Positions 13,256 to 23,989 of a stretch of DNA of 64,000 bases are shown here, in pieces (positions within the stretch are counted from its first letter, which is position 1; every line of letters starts with the position of its first letter). The stretch covers positions 42,025,341 through 42,089,340 of the forward strand of contig OU342632.1 in assembly GCA_910589415.1 (NCBI GenBank), in the 5' to 3' direction. Under the pieces are notes generated by a model. The model saw nothing but the letters and a program-made list of their open reading frames with translations. It had not been told where the DNA came from and searched no databases. The stretch comes from Malachius bipustulatus (taxonomy: Eukaryota; Arthropoda; Insecta; Coleoptera; Melyridae). The position numbers and the translations under genes were made by a program.

Positions 13256-13767
13256 CACGGTGTAAGATAATATAGGTGAGTGAACGAAGCACGTATTTCA
13301 ACAGTAAAGCGCGCGACGAAAACCTGAACCTCAGTGTATGAGAGAGTCTTGCCAGCTGGGCTCTGACCTCTTGCTCTTACACATGCAAATTGCCATTATC
13401 AGGGTGTCATGCTACTCAATTTTATTTTTTTCTGAAGAAGCGATAAGCAAAAATGGGTAGAAACTGTGATTTGCCTAATTGTAAAAGTTGATGCGATGAA
13501 ACTATAACGGGTATTTCATCGAGTCACATTTTAACATTTAAATATTAATAAAATTAGAACATAAGAGCACGCGTTTATCAGCGAATATGCGTGAATCATT
13601 TATGCTAGCGCTTGTGCGCTTGTCCGAGAGAAGAGTACGGCAGAACTAACCATTGCGAGCGAGAGCAACAAAACAAATGGGTAAAACCGATGTAACGTGA
13701 CGAGTGGTGACGATATCGGGTCGCACTGGGGAGTCTTGTTCCAACACCTTAGTTATCTTACACCGTG
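13256..13767. mobile_element. 512-bp MITE with 8-bp target duplication in the Jockey 3' region
   Basis: CTCTAATC flanks both ends (13248-13255 and 13768-13775). The left end starts CACGGTGTAAGATAATATAG; the reverse complement of the right end starts CACGGTGTAAGATAACTAAG. No coding capacity is visible. The Jockey 3' untranslated sequence resumes exactly after the right duplication. The shared AAGATAATATA core with the element at 10953-12086 suggests the same superfamily. Confidence 0.8.
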
Positions 13768-13904
13768 CTCTAATCGTACAATGTCATATTCTTTGTAGGT
13801 ATTACTTTATGTACTATTTCCCATCCATAATTGGCCTTTGGCTGTGGGATGGTGTACACCTAAATAAATAAATAAATGAATAAATAAATAAAATAGGCCA
13901 TATT

Positions 13905-16775
13905 ATTTTTTTGACCAATTTTTCCGAAAAAAAGAGTCTCCAAAGATCTTTAAATTCTCACTGGCTTAATACGATAGTGTCCTCAAATTTTTAGTAAACC
14001 TACTTATTAATTGGAGAGTAAAAACAAAAAAAGTCTATTTTTTTCTTAGACAATTTTTTCCAGTTGATTTTCAAGGCGTCTCTTCCATACCACACATCTT
14101 GTAGCTACATCTCATGGATCAGTTTAACCACCTCTTCCACTGGTCTCAAAATATTTATTTAGGTATAAGGTACCTACATAATATTACTGGATATCTTGAA
14201 AACCGACCGTTACCAAAACTGGCAACTTGAGTTGTTTTGATCAAAGCACATTAGACAGATATGGAAGACATGTTTTAGTACAATATGTAGATTAAATTAT
14301 TAATTAATCTCTTATTATATTAGATTTATCCAAATCAGTCATGGCAGAAAGAGGTAAATGTCCTTTTAATATCAAAAACGATAATTCCCGCATAAACAAA
14401 TTAAAATCGCGGATGTAACAGAGCAGAACTGCTGGGCTTATCAATTATTATTATCATCAATAATAGGTAATTAACTATAAGAACTCCGTTACCTACTTTA
14501 CAATAATGTTTAATATTTATTTTCGATTCCTCATTGCTTTATGTAATTTTTACCAGGTATACCTACCCATAATAAATAAAATTACACTATGCCTAATAAA
14601 ATGGCTTAATCTGAATAAATCTTAGAAACTGTAACATAATTGAATCATCAATTTTTATTATCATGTTAATGTACATCCACATCAGTCAAGAAACAGGTCT
14701 CAATTTGCAACATCTGCATCTTAATAGATGTTTTTGCATACTGAGGATGCAAGAAATGTAAATAAATCCTGCAAGAAATTGACCATATGTTGCTGCATGA
14801 CCATAATAATCATAATATATGTTATTCAACCCACATTGGAACGAACACTTTCAAAAGCCATATAAGGTAGGTATGACCGACCTGCTGACGCCTCGTATAT
14901 CGTATACTGGGAATTATAAAATATAAAATACTCCTTGGTCTTGCCTCTTGCAGTGTTCAGTGCTTGTACTCACAGAAGGACGTTGTCGTGGTTACTGGAC
15001 TGGTTGCCAGTTCCCTCATTATCATTAATAATAAAAAAATGCTTATTGTGTCAATTAATTTGGGTAATGGAATTATTGATGAATTGAATAGATTGTCTGA
15101 GTCCTGATATAATAAACGAAATGAATATTTCATTACCGGCATGAGCCTAAGCTTGTATACAGCTTGAAGAAGGGTAGAATTTAGAGCAAAAAACTAATGT
15201 TCATTAGCAAGGAAACCATATATTTTCGTCAAGAATGTCTATATAAGATTTCTTCAGGAAACGCTCTGTATAGAGTATAGGTAGGTGTAGAATAGATATA
15301 TACCATATACCTACTAGGTAGTCTGTTACATCCTTTGGCTTATTTCCTCTGACTCAACTATTGATTTGCTTTCCGTTCTATCAGTTTGGCTCAACTCTAA
15401 TATAAAGCCATCTGTTTTACAAATTATATTACAGAAACGCTATGACTATGAATACTAATGCCATATTATGAGTATACAATCGATACCTAATACCTGTCTA
15501 CCTGTCTACTAATTTGCAGGATAAATACAAAAGTTATGTAGGTACCAACTTGTACCACGATATCATCGCGGACGATATCATCGTGTATTAGGTTTCCAGT
15601 TATAAAGTCATTAGATTTTTTCTTGTCAGTATCGTTTTGTTGAAATTAATATTATTTTGTTCCAATTTTGAATCTCCGAGCACTTAACGTTATAGTAGAA
15701 TTAGATCCTGAAATTCGGTAATCTAAGCAAACTTTTTGTTATTATTAGGTATAAGTACAAAAGCAATATTATTTTTAATATACAGAATGGGATAATGTTG
15801 GCGATTTTTTTGTAAAAAAGCTCAAGACTCAAGAATAACTGTAATAAAATACCTACAGCGTACCTATGCTTTATATTATGTCCAGCTCATTGTTTGAGGT
15901 TCTTTAAAGATTTTCTCCAGTATGATCAATGATCAACTGTAGGTATAGTCGTAGATTGTATTACTTCTGTCGCCTGGGGGCTCCCGGAAATTTGCTGGCC
16001 CCACCCAGTTTGGGACTTGTGAGACTTTGGATATGCAGTTCTGCATAAATGAACTTAAATTGTGTCGTCTGAACATGAGCTGCAGGGGGGACAGTTTTTT
16101 TGTCTTTTTCCATGTTCAAGGTCAAAAACAAAAAATTCAATGTCCTAGGTGCTTTGCTATGGCTTAAGTAGGTAAATGCTTGATTTGCTTGATTCTCGTT
16201 TCTCGTCATGTGCACTCCCATTTTAGTAAATACAAAATTTGCGAGTACAATATAATCAATTAAGAAGTTCGAACGGTATTTACCTATAGTAATAAAAATC
16301 TCACTATCAAATACATCAATAATTATAATGATGACATCTCCCACAGAAAATTGTTATATATGTGAGGTGAAGCGCTTTCCCATCTTCAGGAGAATAAGCG
16401 ATGACTGTCACTTGAAACTATTTTGACCAACCTGTCTTCAAAAATCTGGTAAGTACACCTCTGATAAAGTGCTCAACTTACGTGAGATATGGCGCTCAAA
16501 CGAAAGCAGCCAAAACTATCTAATCATCCTTGGAATTTGGAAGAAAGCAGTTGGAAGTCCTCTTACTGTTATAGAAGAGAATATAATACACACGGTTATA
16601 TTTTATTTCTCTTTTTTTTCAGTAATGCCATATATTATCAGTAGGCTTGAGAAGATGAGCAAATTAACACGCATAAATTCTGCAATCTGCAGGATGAGGT
16701 TGATATTTTGAGGAAAAGTTATGGAAATTAATCACCATATAAGAATATCTGTTATGTTTTTGCAAATGACTTCTT
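13905..16775. other. No gene recognised
   Basis: Nearly 2.9 kb of AT-rich sequence with scattered short frames and no supported gene. The 127-residue minus-strand frame at 15961-16344 has no recognisable domain and I treat it as chance. A local double motif CGATATCATCG occurs at about 15559-15586. Confidence 0.45.
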
Positions 16776-17340
16776 GATCATCACTCAGCCATCATTAGTC
16801 CACTGCTGAACATAAGCCTCCCGAGATTGCTTCCACGCCATTCTATTCCGTGCCTCCTGTACATGTATCCAATTTGTATGTATACGCCTGATATCATCAG
16901 ACCATCTCTTTGGTGGTCGTCTTCTATTTCTTAGGACGCCCTGTCTAGGTCTCCACTCTATGATCCGCTTGGTCCACCTGTTGTCTTGCATCCTTGCAAT
17001 GTGCCCAGCTCAATTCCATTTTAAGGTTGCTATTTTCTCCACTGCGTCAACAGTTTAGTTCTACTATGCAGTTTAGTGTTTGTTATGCTGTCCATAATGG
17101 TCAGACCCAACATTGTCCTTTCCATTGCTCGCTGTGTCTTCTGCACAGTCTTTTTTGTCAGCGTCAATAAGGTCTCAGCACCATAGGCTAAGACAGGCAG
17201 GACGTACACTGGTTAAAAAGATTCTACGATCTTCAATCCCAGCTTTCTCAGCTTTCCATATGCAGCCTACGGTGCCCACGCCAGTCCTATTGGCTTCAGC
17301 AGTTCATGCGTTCTTCATTATAAACATATTCTTTCAGCGT
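16776..17340 (-). mobile_element. 3' end of an RTE-like retrotransposon
   Basis: The minus strand encodes the usual C-terminus of these polyproteins. A piece like QRAMERTMLGLTIMDSITN lies near 17090-17150. Then comes RWTKRIIEWRPRQGVLRNRR near 16920-16980, followed by EARNRMAWKQSREAYVQQWT ending at 16785. The frame is disrupted between the two pieces. The fragment lacks the endonuclease and catalytic RT motifs. The plus-strand frame at 17113-17349 is only its shadow. Confidence 0.75.
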
Positions 17341-17474
17341 AAGAACTGATGAAGAAGAATCTGGTAAAAAAATGCTAAAGGATTAAATTAAACGCTACAT
17401 CCGATTTCGTCATCAGATAGGAGTGGATATAGTGGTCATACCCTAATAATTTCTTCCTATACTATACTGTTATA

Positions 17475-18126
17475 CAGAGTGTTTGTTGGAAAATCAATAT
17501 ACCTCTACGTACTAATTATTATTTATGGTTAGTTTTGAAAGTAAACTGAATTTCGCGAATTTCTTTATACTGAGAGAGCACTGCTCTTATTACTAGGATT
17601 AGAGAAAACTCGCAAAGAAAAAGGTTTTAGACAATTTTATAGCCAATAAAAAGGCGCTACAAGTTTTTTTATTTCTGAGTTATGACATAAACCTGTGTTT
17701 TTTGTGTAAAATCCGTCATTACTTCTTTTTTTTTTCAGTAAAAACCATATCGAGTTTTGTATGACAGAAAAAATTACTTTTTAATGATGTCATAGCCAAC
17801 TGCTATGACTTATATTAAAAAGGTCATAGCTCGAAAATGACACGATAAATAAATAAATTGATAACGCCGTTTTATCAATTATTTATGATTATAAATAAAT
17901 CGTCTAAAACTTTTTCCTTTACGATTTTTCTCAAATCATAATAATAAGATTGCTGCGTTCAATATAAATAAAAAATTCGAGAAATATATGTAGTTTATTA
18001 TGCCAAATATCTAGGAACCCATGGAGATTTTCAAAAAAGCAAAAGTTGTTTCGAATTCAGCTCATAAAACTGCAATTCTTTCCCCATTTAACCGTAACTG
18101 CAGTAGTTTATCTGCAGTTTACCCTG
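17475..18126. mobile_element. Probable TA-flanked MITE
   Basis: The left end starts CAGAGTGTTTG after TA, and the right end reads ACCCTG before TA, the usual form of such elements. Internal segments are inverted copies: AAAAAGGTTTTAGACAATTT near 17619 against the reverse complement of the sequence near 17905-17935 (GTTTTAGACGATTTAT). The outer ends match each other poorly, so the exact borders are uncertain. Confidence 0.4.
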
Positions 18127-18414
18127 TACGAAATAAGGCCGGTTCCCACTTGTACGACGTCCTACGACGCGGCGCGTAACCGCAAACGTCGTCTCCAATA
18201 CTTCGCATGTAAACTTATGTAGGTGTTCCCACTAGCACTGCAACGGCACGACGTTGCCGCAGCTTCCCCCCTCTGACTGTCGTTGAGCGTTAGAACGGAC
18301 CTGTCGCAGGCTATCGAACGGGTTTCGAATTATTGTATCCAATAACTCCCGATCATAGGTATTTGCAAAAAGTTTCTCAGTTAGTGTAGGTATGTAAATT
18401 TAATGGGACGTTGT

Positions 18415-18415
<1 letters not shown>

Positions 18416-18480
<65 letters not shown>

Positions 18481-18481
18481 T
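18416..18481. repeat. (TAA)n microsatellite
   Basis: An uninterrupted run of about 21 TAA/AAT triplets. The poly-asparagine open frame across it is an artefact of the repeat. Confidence 0.95.
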
Positions 18482-18641
18482 AATTTATACATCCAAAAAA
18501 GGAGTTAGTTATTTATTATTGTTTTTAAGGAAATATTCGTTTATATTCAAGGTGCATAATAGCATTTCTGCTATAATAAAAAAATTGTTTCCGAAGAAAT
18601 TTTTTTAAAGTTGTGTTTTTCATAATGAGATTAATTAAGAG

Positions 18642-18646
<5 letters not shown>

Positions 18647-18681
<35 letters not shown>
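18647..18681. repeat. (AT)n microsatellite at the left edge of the hammerhead array
   Basis: About 17 AT dinucleotides, directly abutting the first 573-bp unit. The same position in the second unit is preceded by unit sequence, so the microsatellite marks the array border. Confidence 0.9.
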
Positions 18682-18687
<6 letters not shown>

Positions 18688-19253
18688 TTGATGAATTTTA
18701 TTGGGATTTAGGTTCTAATTTAAATTTGCCACTAAAGATTCTTTACAGAACAAATTAGAAAAACTTTCGTACAGCATGAGAGGAGAAGACTGAAGACATG
18801 GACGGTACCGTTTCGTCCTTATTATGGACTCATCAGCATATCATATCAGTCAGCTCTAAACCACACATGCTATACGAAATTTGGAAGTTGTATCTATTCT
18901 AACTGGTGTTTTCGTTTTTTAGTGACCTTTAATTTTCAAATGAGTGAGTAGGCAACCAGAGAAACGTGCGTGTCTTTATATAGTATTATCCTCGCTATAA
19001 CAGTAGAGTTTTCATGGGTTTATGAATTTTACACTACTAATGCAGAGGTTTCTATTAATTCAAGAACTACACATTGATTCTCATAAGTATATACCTACCC
19101 ACATTCATTTTCAAGCTAATTTTATTGAATTTTTACTGATGTGTATTTATAAATTAGATGTTACTACACGAATTAAGATGTTATGGCACATTTTTTCACC
19201 CTGGCCTTTTTAGATTTATAATTATTTTTATTGAACCACTTATTTGATTATAT
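18681..19253 (-). repeat. Hammerhead-carrying repeat, unit 1 (573 bp)
   Basis: First of two head-to-tail units. It starts AATATATTTGATGAATTTT and ends with TTGATTATAT. The only difference from unit 2 that I noticed is one base near 18920 (GTTTTTTAG against GTTTTGTAG), so the duplication is very recent or homogenised. A 63-codon plus-strand frame is present in both units, but it lies opposite the ribozyme strand and has no recognisable domain. The unit encodes a minus-strand hammerhead ribozyme (18788-18851). It is probably a non-autonomous retroelement unit of Penelope-like or retrozyme type; that assignment is inference. Confidence 0.85.
18788..18851 (-). ncRNA. Type I hammerhead ribozyme, copy 1
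   Basis: Read on the minus strand, the core CUGAUGA (18836-18830) is followed by stem II GUCC-AUAAUAA-GGAC (18829-18815), GAA (18814-18812), the palindromic stem III ACGGUACCGU (18811-18802), and C17 at 18801 in a GUC cleavage triplet. Stem I pairs GAUAUG (18842-18837) with CAUGUC (18800-18795, one G-U pair). After an internal loop (UAU against U) it also pairs GACUGA (18851-18846) with UCAGUC (18793-18788). Every invariant core base is present. Predicted cleavage falls between 18801 and 18800. The very short stem III suggests that cleavage is favoured in a dimer, as known for newt and schistosome hammerheads. Confidence 0.92.
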
Positions 19254-19857
19254 AATATATTTGATGAATTTTATTGGGATTTAGGTTCTAATTTAAATTT
19301 GCCACTAAAGATTCTTTACAGAACAAATTAGAAAAACTTTCGTACAGCATGAGAGGAGAAGACTGAAGACATGGACGGTACCGTTTCGTCCTTATTATGG
19401 ACTCATCAGCATATCATATCAGTCAGCTCTAAACCACACATGCTATACGAAATTTGGAAGTTGTATCTATTCTAACTGGTGTTTTCGTTTTGTAGTGACC
19501 TTTAATTTTCAAATGAGTGAGTAGGCAACCAGAGAAACGTGCGTGTCTTTATATAGTATTATCCTCGCTATAACAGTAGAGTTTTCATGGGTTTATGAAT
19601 TTTACACTACTAATGCAGAGGTTTCTATTAATTCAAGAACTACACATTGATTCTCATAAGTATATACCTACCCACATTCATTTTCAAGCTAATTTTATTG
19701 AATTTTTACTGATGTGTATTTATAAATTAGATGTTACTACACGAATTAAGATGTTATGGCACATTTTTTCACCCTGGCCTTTTTAGATTTATAATTATTT
19801 TTATTGAACCACTTATTTGATTATATAATATATTTGATGAATTTTATTGGGATTTAT
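19254..19857 (-). repeat. Hammerhead-carrying repeat, unit 2 plus 31 bp of a third unit
   Basis: Unit 2 runs 19254-19826, exactly 573 bp after unit 1. It is followed by 31 bp of a third unit start (19827-19857) before the sequence diverges into TTATTTATAATATTT. The head-to-tail junction is seamless. The tandem arrangement matches what rolling-circle or Penelope-type templates would give. Confidence 0.85.
19361..19424 (-). ncRNA. Type I hammerhead ribozyme, copy 2
   Basis: Identical in sequence to copy 1 and placed 573 bp downstream on the plus coordinate. Predicted cleavage is between 19374 and 19373 on the minus strand. Together with copy 1, a minus-strand transcript would release a 573-nt RNA with 5'-OH and 2',3'-cyclic phosphate ends. 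Confidence 0.92.
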
Positions 19858-20027
19858 TTATAATATTTATAAATATTTTTTTTTGGCATAAATTTACAAA
19901 ACGAACTTTATTAACATTACCTTATGAAGATTTTTGGAATTTTAAAGATGCTAATTTTATTTTGATCATTTGTTGTAAGTATTTATCTTAAGATTTTTTG
20001 AAAAAATATTGATTTCTGATAATTACA

Positions 20028-20076
20028 GTTCTCCTGATGAAGATCTAAATTAAGATCGAAATATATTGAGTTTAAC
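20028..20076 (+). ncRNA. Possible variant hammerhead-like motif
   Basis: On the plus strand CUGAUGA (20034-20040) is followed by one extra A, then stem GAUC-UAAAUUAA-GAUC (20042-20057), then GAA and a palindromic AUAUAU. The next base U could be the cleavage position. Flanking GUUCUC (20028-20033) can pair with GAG-UUU-AAC (20068-20076) as a split stem I. The extra A at the base of stem II departs from the consensus. It may be a decayed or variant ribozyme, or only a conserved element end of other function. Confidence 0.35.
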
Positions 20077-20100
20077 AAAAAAGGATCATATACCTTTTAT

Positions 20101-20640
20101 TTGCGACACACCGCTTGCCTTTACCTAATTTTCAAATAATTTAACTATTTCTATAATTTTTGTAATGTGAGATCAAAAAAATGTAAAAGGAGATAAACTT
20201 TTGTAACTATTTCCCAAGTATAATGTATGTACACCAGGTGAAATATTTAAATAATACCTATATACCTATATAATGGCTTGAGAGGAGAGATTTTAAAAAT
20301 CTAATTCCCAGTTCAATTGTTCGAATGATTTATTGGGGGTAAAAACCGGTATACTTTAGACCCCAACAGGTAGCTGCCAACAATGTGAAATTGTTAAATT
20401 ATGCCAATTTTTTTTGTTTTGTTAAGTTTAAAAATGAAAATTTAAAAATTTTCTCAGTAAACACTACGCTAATAATATGACCTGACTATGTAAACTTTTT
20501 CAAAAGCGATGAAAATACTCATAATAAAATCGCATAAAAACACACTATTTGTGCGATTGATGCGCAAGAAGGTTTTTTTTTTTCATTGAAAAAATATACT
20601 AATAATTCTTACATAAGAGGCATAAGAGTTAGTATGATAT
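20101..20640. other. No gene recognised
   Basis: AT-rich sequence with no supported feature. Confidence 0.4.
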
Positions 20641-21330
20641 GTATCGGAGTTGGTAAATTCCACACTAAGACTACCTGCTCCCTAATCCCATAGGTAAATT
20701 GCACACCAACCTTTAAAAGGTCTTTAGTCCTTATAGGTAATTTACACACCAAGGAAGTATAATTTAATGCTGTTATAGACGAATCAGAATAAGATACCTA
20801 TCCTATAGCATAGAATACCTCTGTGCCTGTAGGTAGATTTTTTCTTATAAATAACTAAAAAATTATCTTAGTACAATTAAGTAGTCGTATTTTTAGTTAA
20901 AAAATACGGCAATAAGCATTGCATTTTCTCCAAATGAATATAAATATCTAATGGAGATGAAAAGTTTCTGATAAAAAAGTAGTATTATTTTTATTATAGA
21001 AACAACAAAACGAATTTCAATCGGTTGTGAAAATTTTCTATTGGTTATGGCTATCCTACCGTATTTTAAATTTTTAAACATTTTAAAATATAAACAAATA
21101 TAATGTATTATATTTGTGAGGGCTGACATGACTATATTAAGTGTAATAATAATATTAACTCTCATACCTGGATTGGGTAAAGCTCACCCTCTTACCACTT
21201 TAAGATATCAGCGTACGAGTATCTTTATCTGGTTGAATCTCGGTGTGGAATTTACCTATGAGATTACAGGTACTTAAATAATATGTCAAGTCGTAAACGG
21301 ATTACTGGTGTGCAATTTACATGTGCCCAT
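20641..21330. repeat. Inverted cluster of a TAGGTAAATTGCACACCA motif
   Basis: The left side carries three versions on the plus strand: TGGTAAATTCCACAC near 20651, TAGGTAAATTGCACACCA near 20691 and TAGGTAATTTACACACCA near 20735. The right side carries the inverse: GGTGTGGAATTTACCTAT near 21242 and TGGTGTGCAATTTACA near 21306. This looks like subterminal repeats of a foldback element, but I cannot fix its ends. Confidence 0.45.
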
Positions 21331-21566
21331 ATGTATAATATGACAATGTTTGTTTAATAAAATGTTTAAAAAACACTAATTTTTTCTTCATCCGAAATCA
21401 ATATATCCGCAATCCAAAATATAAAAAAACGGCAGTTTTAAAGGTAAATTTTAATTCATGAATAGTTTATATGAATAATTATTGCTTGCACCACACCTAG
21501 ACAATAATTATTATCTTATAAAAGCAATTAAAAAAAATTGTTAACACAGTGTTAGTATAATACATA

Positions 21567-22363
21567 CCGGGTGTCCCATCGTATAGAATTCTCGCGAAAA
21601 AAGGTACTTCTAATTAAAATTTTTATATGAAAATTTACATACGTGGATTACAATAAACCTACTATAATATGCTGTAATCATTTTTGGAAAATTAATTAAA
21701 TGCGACTTTCGATTTTCGACATAGATTTTATAACGAAATTCTAATCGCATCTCTATGATTTTTCATACACTTGTAGAAAAAAGTTTCTTCTATAAGAAAC
21801 AGTAATTTGTTAATCGATATCTTTAACCATAATTGAGTAATTTGCCATCAAAGTTGAACATAAAATCGGAATAAAGTTTACGATTATTATTATAAACCCG
21901 TCACTACAGCAATAATTTACAACTTATAGACACATGGTTGTAATAAACAGGTACCTGAAGAAAGGTTTCTACCCTTATTTCAGAGAATTGAAATCCGCCT
22001 TTGTAGAGGAGAATGCAAAATGTTTACTCTCAACTAAGTCGTAAATAACTAGCACACTTGACCATCTTTTGTACCTTTCACCACATTTAAAAGCTTTACA
22101 AACAAAAATCGTCATAAATTATGTCTGATTTTGCCTGATTTGACATTATCTGCAATTAATGGCATTTGCTTTATAAATTTTCAATTTCTAATTTCACAGG
22201 CGGATTTCTGTTGATATTTAGAATTTATTTATATAAAAAAAATCAGATTTTTTTTGTCGCTTAATAGAGAATTAAATTATTCATGAATGTGTCGCGAATA
22301 AGATACTCTAATTTAATTATAAAGTGTACTTTTCGCGAGAATTCTATACGATGGGACACCCTG
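21567..22363. mobile_element. MITE with about 33-bp inverted repeats and TA target
   Basis: The left end starts CCGGGTGTCCCATCGTATAG. The reverse complement of the right end starts CAGGGTGTCCCATCGTATAG. The match continues through AATTCTCGCGAAAA. TA flanks both ends. The 797-bp interior is AT-rich and non-coding. This is a Tc1/mariner-type non-autonomous element. Confidence 0.8.
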
Positions 22364-22512
22364 TAGGTATAAAGGGTTGTCAGTTAAGCGCGCGTCGGTC
22401 TATAGCTCCTAATACAATGATGAGGTTGCGAATTTCGTTCATAAATCAATCTACATAATATAGATACTTAATATTTGTAAGTCTATTTTATAGGAAAATA
22501 TTTTCGAGTGTA

Positions 22513-23093
22513 CAAGGTTGCCTAAATAAGTGTGGCTTTATGAAAGTCATGTTTTTTGAATTGGACACCCTGTATATATTATTACATTTTCGGATTTTCT
22601 GAGAAAATCCAATAAGAGTGGTTTTCAGTTTAGTTCAGAGTAGGCCATGAGTTAAAACAGATGAAAATTTCCATTTTCCATTTTCAAAGCAGCTTACATT
22701 GAAAACGGCACAAGACATCGGAAAACGACTTTATATGACGCTATTTTAACTTTTCAAGTGTCACTTACAGTGTACTTGAAATTTTCATACAGCGGATAAA
22801 ATTTATTGCATCTACATCATAGGATAAGACGTAAAAAGTTAAAATACATGCAAGCCGTTTTACTATATCTTAAGCCGTCTGCAATGTAAGCTGCTTATTT
22901 GAAAATGGAAAATGGCTATTTTAATTGGTTTATAACTCATAACCTAGGTACCTACTAAATTTAAACTGCTATTTTGAAAACCATTCTTAATGGATTTTGA
23001 TTTTCTCAGGAAATTCGAAAATTTAATAATATACCGGGTGTCTTATTTAAATAACATGACTTTCACACAGCCACACTTATTTAGGCCACCTTG
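22513..23093. mobile_element. Foldback element with arms of about 250 bp and TA target
   Basis: The outer ends read CAAGGTTGCCTAAATAAGTG and, from the right inward, CAAGGTGGCCTAAATAAGTG. The arms stay alignable inward through GTGTGGC, GAAAGTCATG, GACACCC and TTCTGAGAAAATC, to CATTTTCCATTTTCAAA. Only a short centre is unpaired. Each arm contains an internal CACCCTG/CCGGGTG border about 61 bp from the end, as if one element were built on another. No coding capacity is visible. Confidence 0.75.
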
Positions 23094-23095
23094 TA

Positions 23096-23989
23096 ATTTC
23101 AAATTTTAAAGAAGTATATTTCTAATTGAGATTTTTATATGAAATTTTATACAAATTACAAAGTAATTTTGACTGTCCAGTTATAAATGGTGTTCCAGTT
23201 TGTAGATCCATTATTATTCCAGTTAACGGTAGAACAAGTAAAAATAATTATACTTTTTCTGCGACGGGCTAAAAGTTAGACATTTTTTCCCCTTCATGAG
23301 GTATAAAAATGCCACTTACGAACTGCTCCTTAACGGGGAAAAACGTAAATTAGCAGGGAAAAAATGAGTAGGTACTCTTTTTCCCGACATGGCGACTTAG
23401 GTATACCTACTATTGACAATCAGATATATCATCAAATTTATACCAAATATAATATACATACACGATAGTTACACATTATACACAATATTATCCTTAATGT
23501 TCATATTGACATTGTTAAAGGAATTTTCATAGCAATTACTATACAAATACATTATTATTAAATTCATTCATTAAATAATTTTCAAAGTAAAAAATAATAG
23601 CAAATTCAAAACTTTCTTTCATCGGTTAGTCACAAAAAGTAATTGAAAATTTTAAATAACATTTACAATGTGCAACATCTTATTGCATTTCATTTCAAAT
23701 GAACGAATACAATATTTTCACGAAAGTGGATAGAGGAGCGAAAAAATGAGCTCCCGAAAAAATATACCTACCTTAAAATTATATTTATTACTGAAAATAT
23801 AGACGAGTACGAATGAGACAGACTTGTTATTGTATAGGCGTTTGACTTGTTTATTTAGGACTTGCTTTAATGGTAGGGCCATAAAGCTTTCAAGTTTATG
23901 AATGGCGACGATCGACGACATTTACCTGGGAATGCCCCCTCGACTATTGCGAGCGGCAAGCTGGTTTAGCCTGGGGCAGTTTAGCGAAG
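23096..23989. other. No gene recognised
   Basis: AT-rich sequence with several near-random short frames. The 67-residue minus-strand frame at 23718-23921 shows no domain. Confidence 0.4.

Larger units (their letters stand above)
9405..13904 (+). mobile_element. Jockey-like non-LTR retrotransposon, broken and carrying two nested insertions
   Basis: The element reads left to right. A degraded endonuclease lies at about 9425-9700 (GGGVLLAISSEIEA, then YLAVVYIPPF and VIVGDFNIY). A reverse transcriptase follows in two blocks (10069-10952 and 12087-13223). The 3' untranslated end has the sequence GTGGGATGGTGTACACC and a (TAAA)n tail near 13860-13900, typical of Jockey/CR1-type tails. The reverse transcriptase is split by a 1.13-kb element at 10953-12086, and the 3' end by a 512-bp element at 13256-13767. 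Frameshifts in the endonuclease and an in-frame stop at 13113 show that it is dead. Runs of G near 9417-9450 lie in the endonuclease remnant. Confidence 0.85.

Noticed and set aside
15961..16344. 127-codon minus-strand frame
   Set aside because: No domain, signal or splice support; close to chance expectation for a window of this size.
18411..18608. Frame rich in asparagine
   Set aside because: Created by the (TAA)n microsatellite.
19022..19786. Identical 63-codon plus-strand frames in the two 573-bp units
   Set aside because: They exist only because the unit is duplicated, lie opposite the ribozyme strand and encode no recognisable domain.
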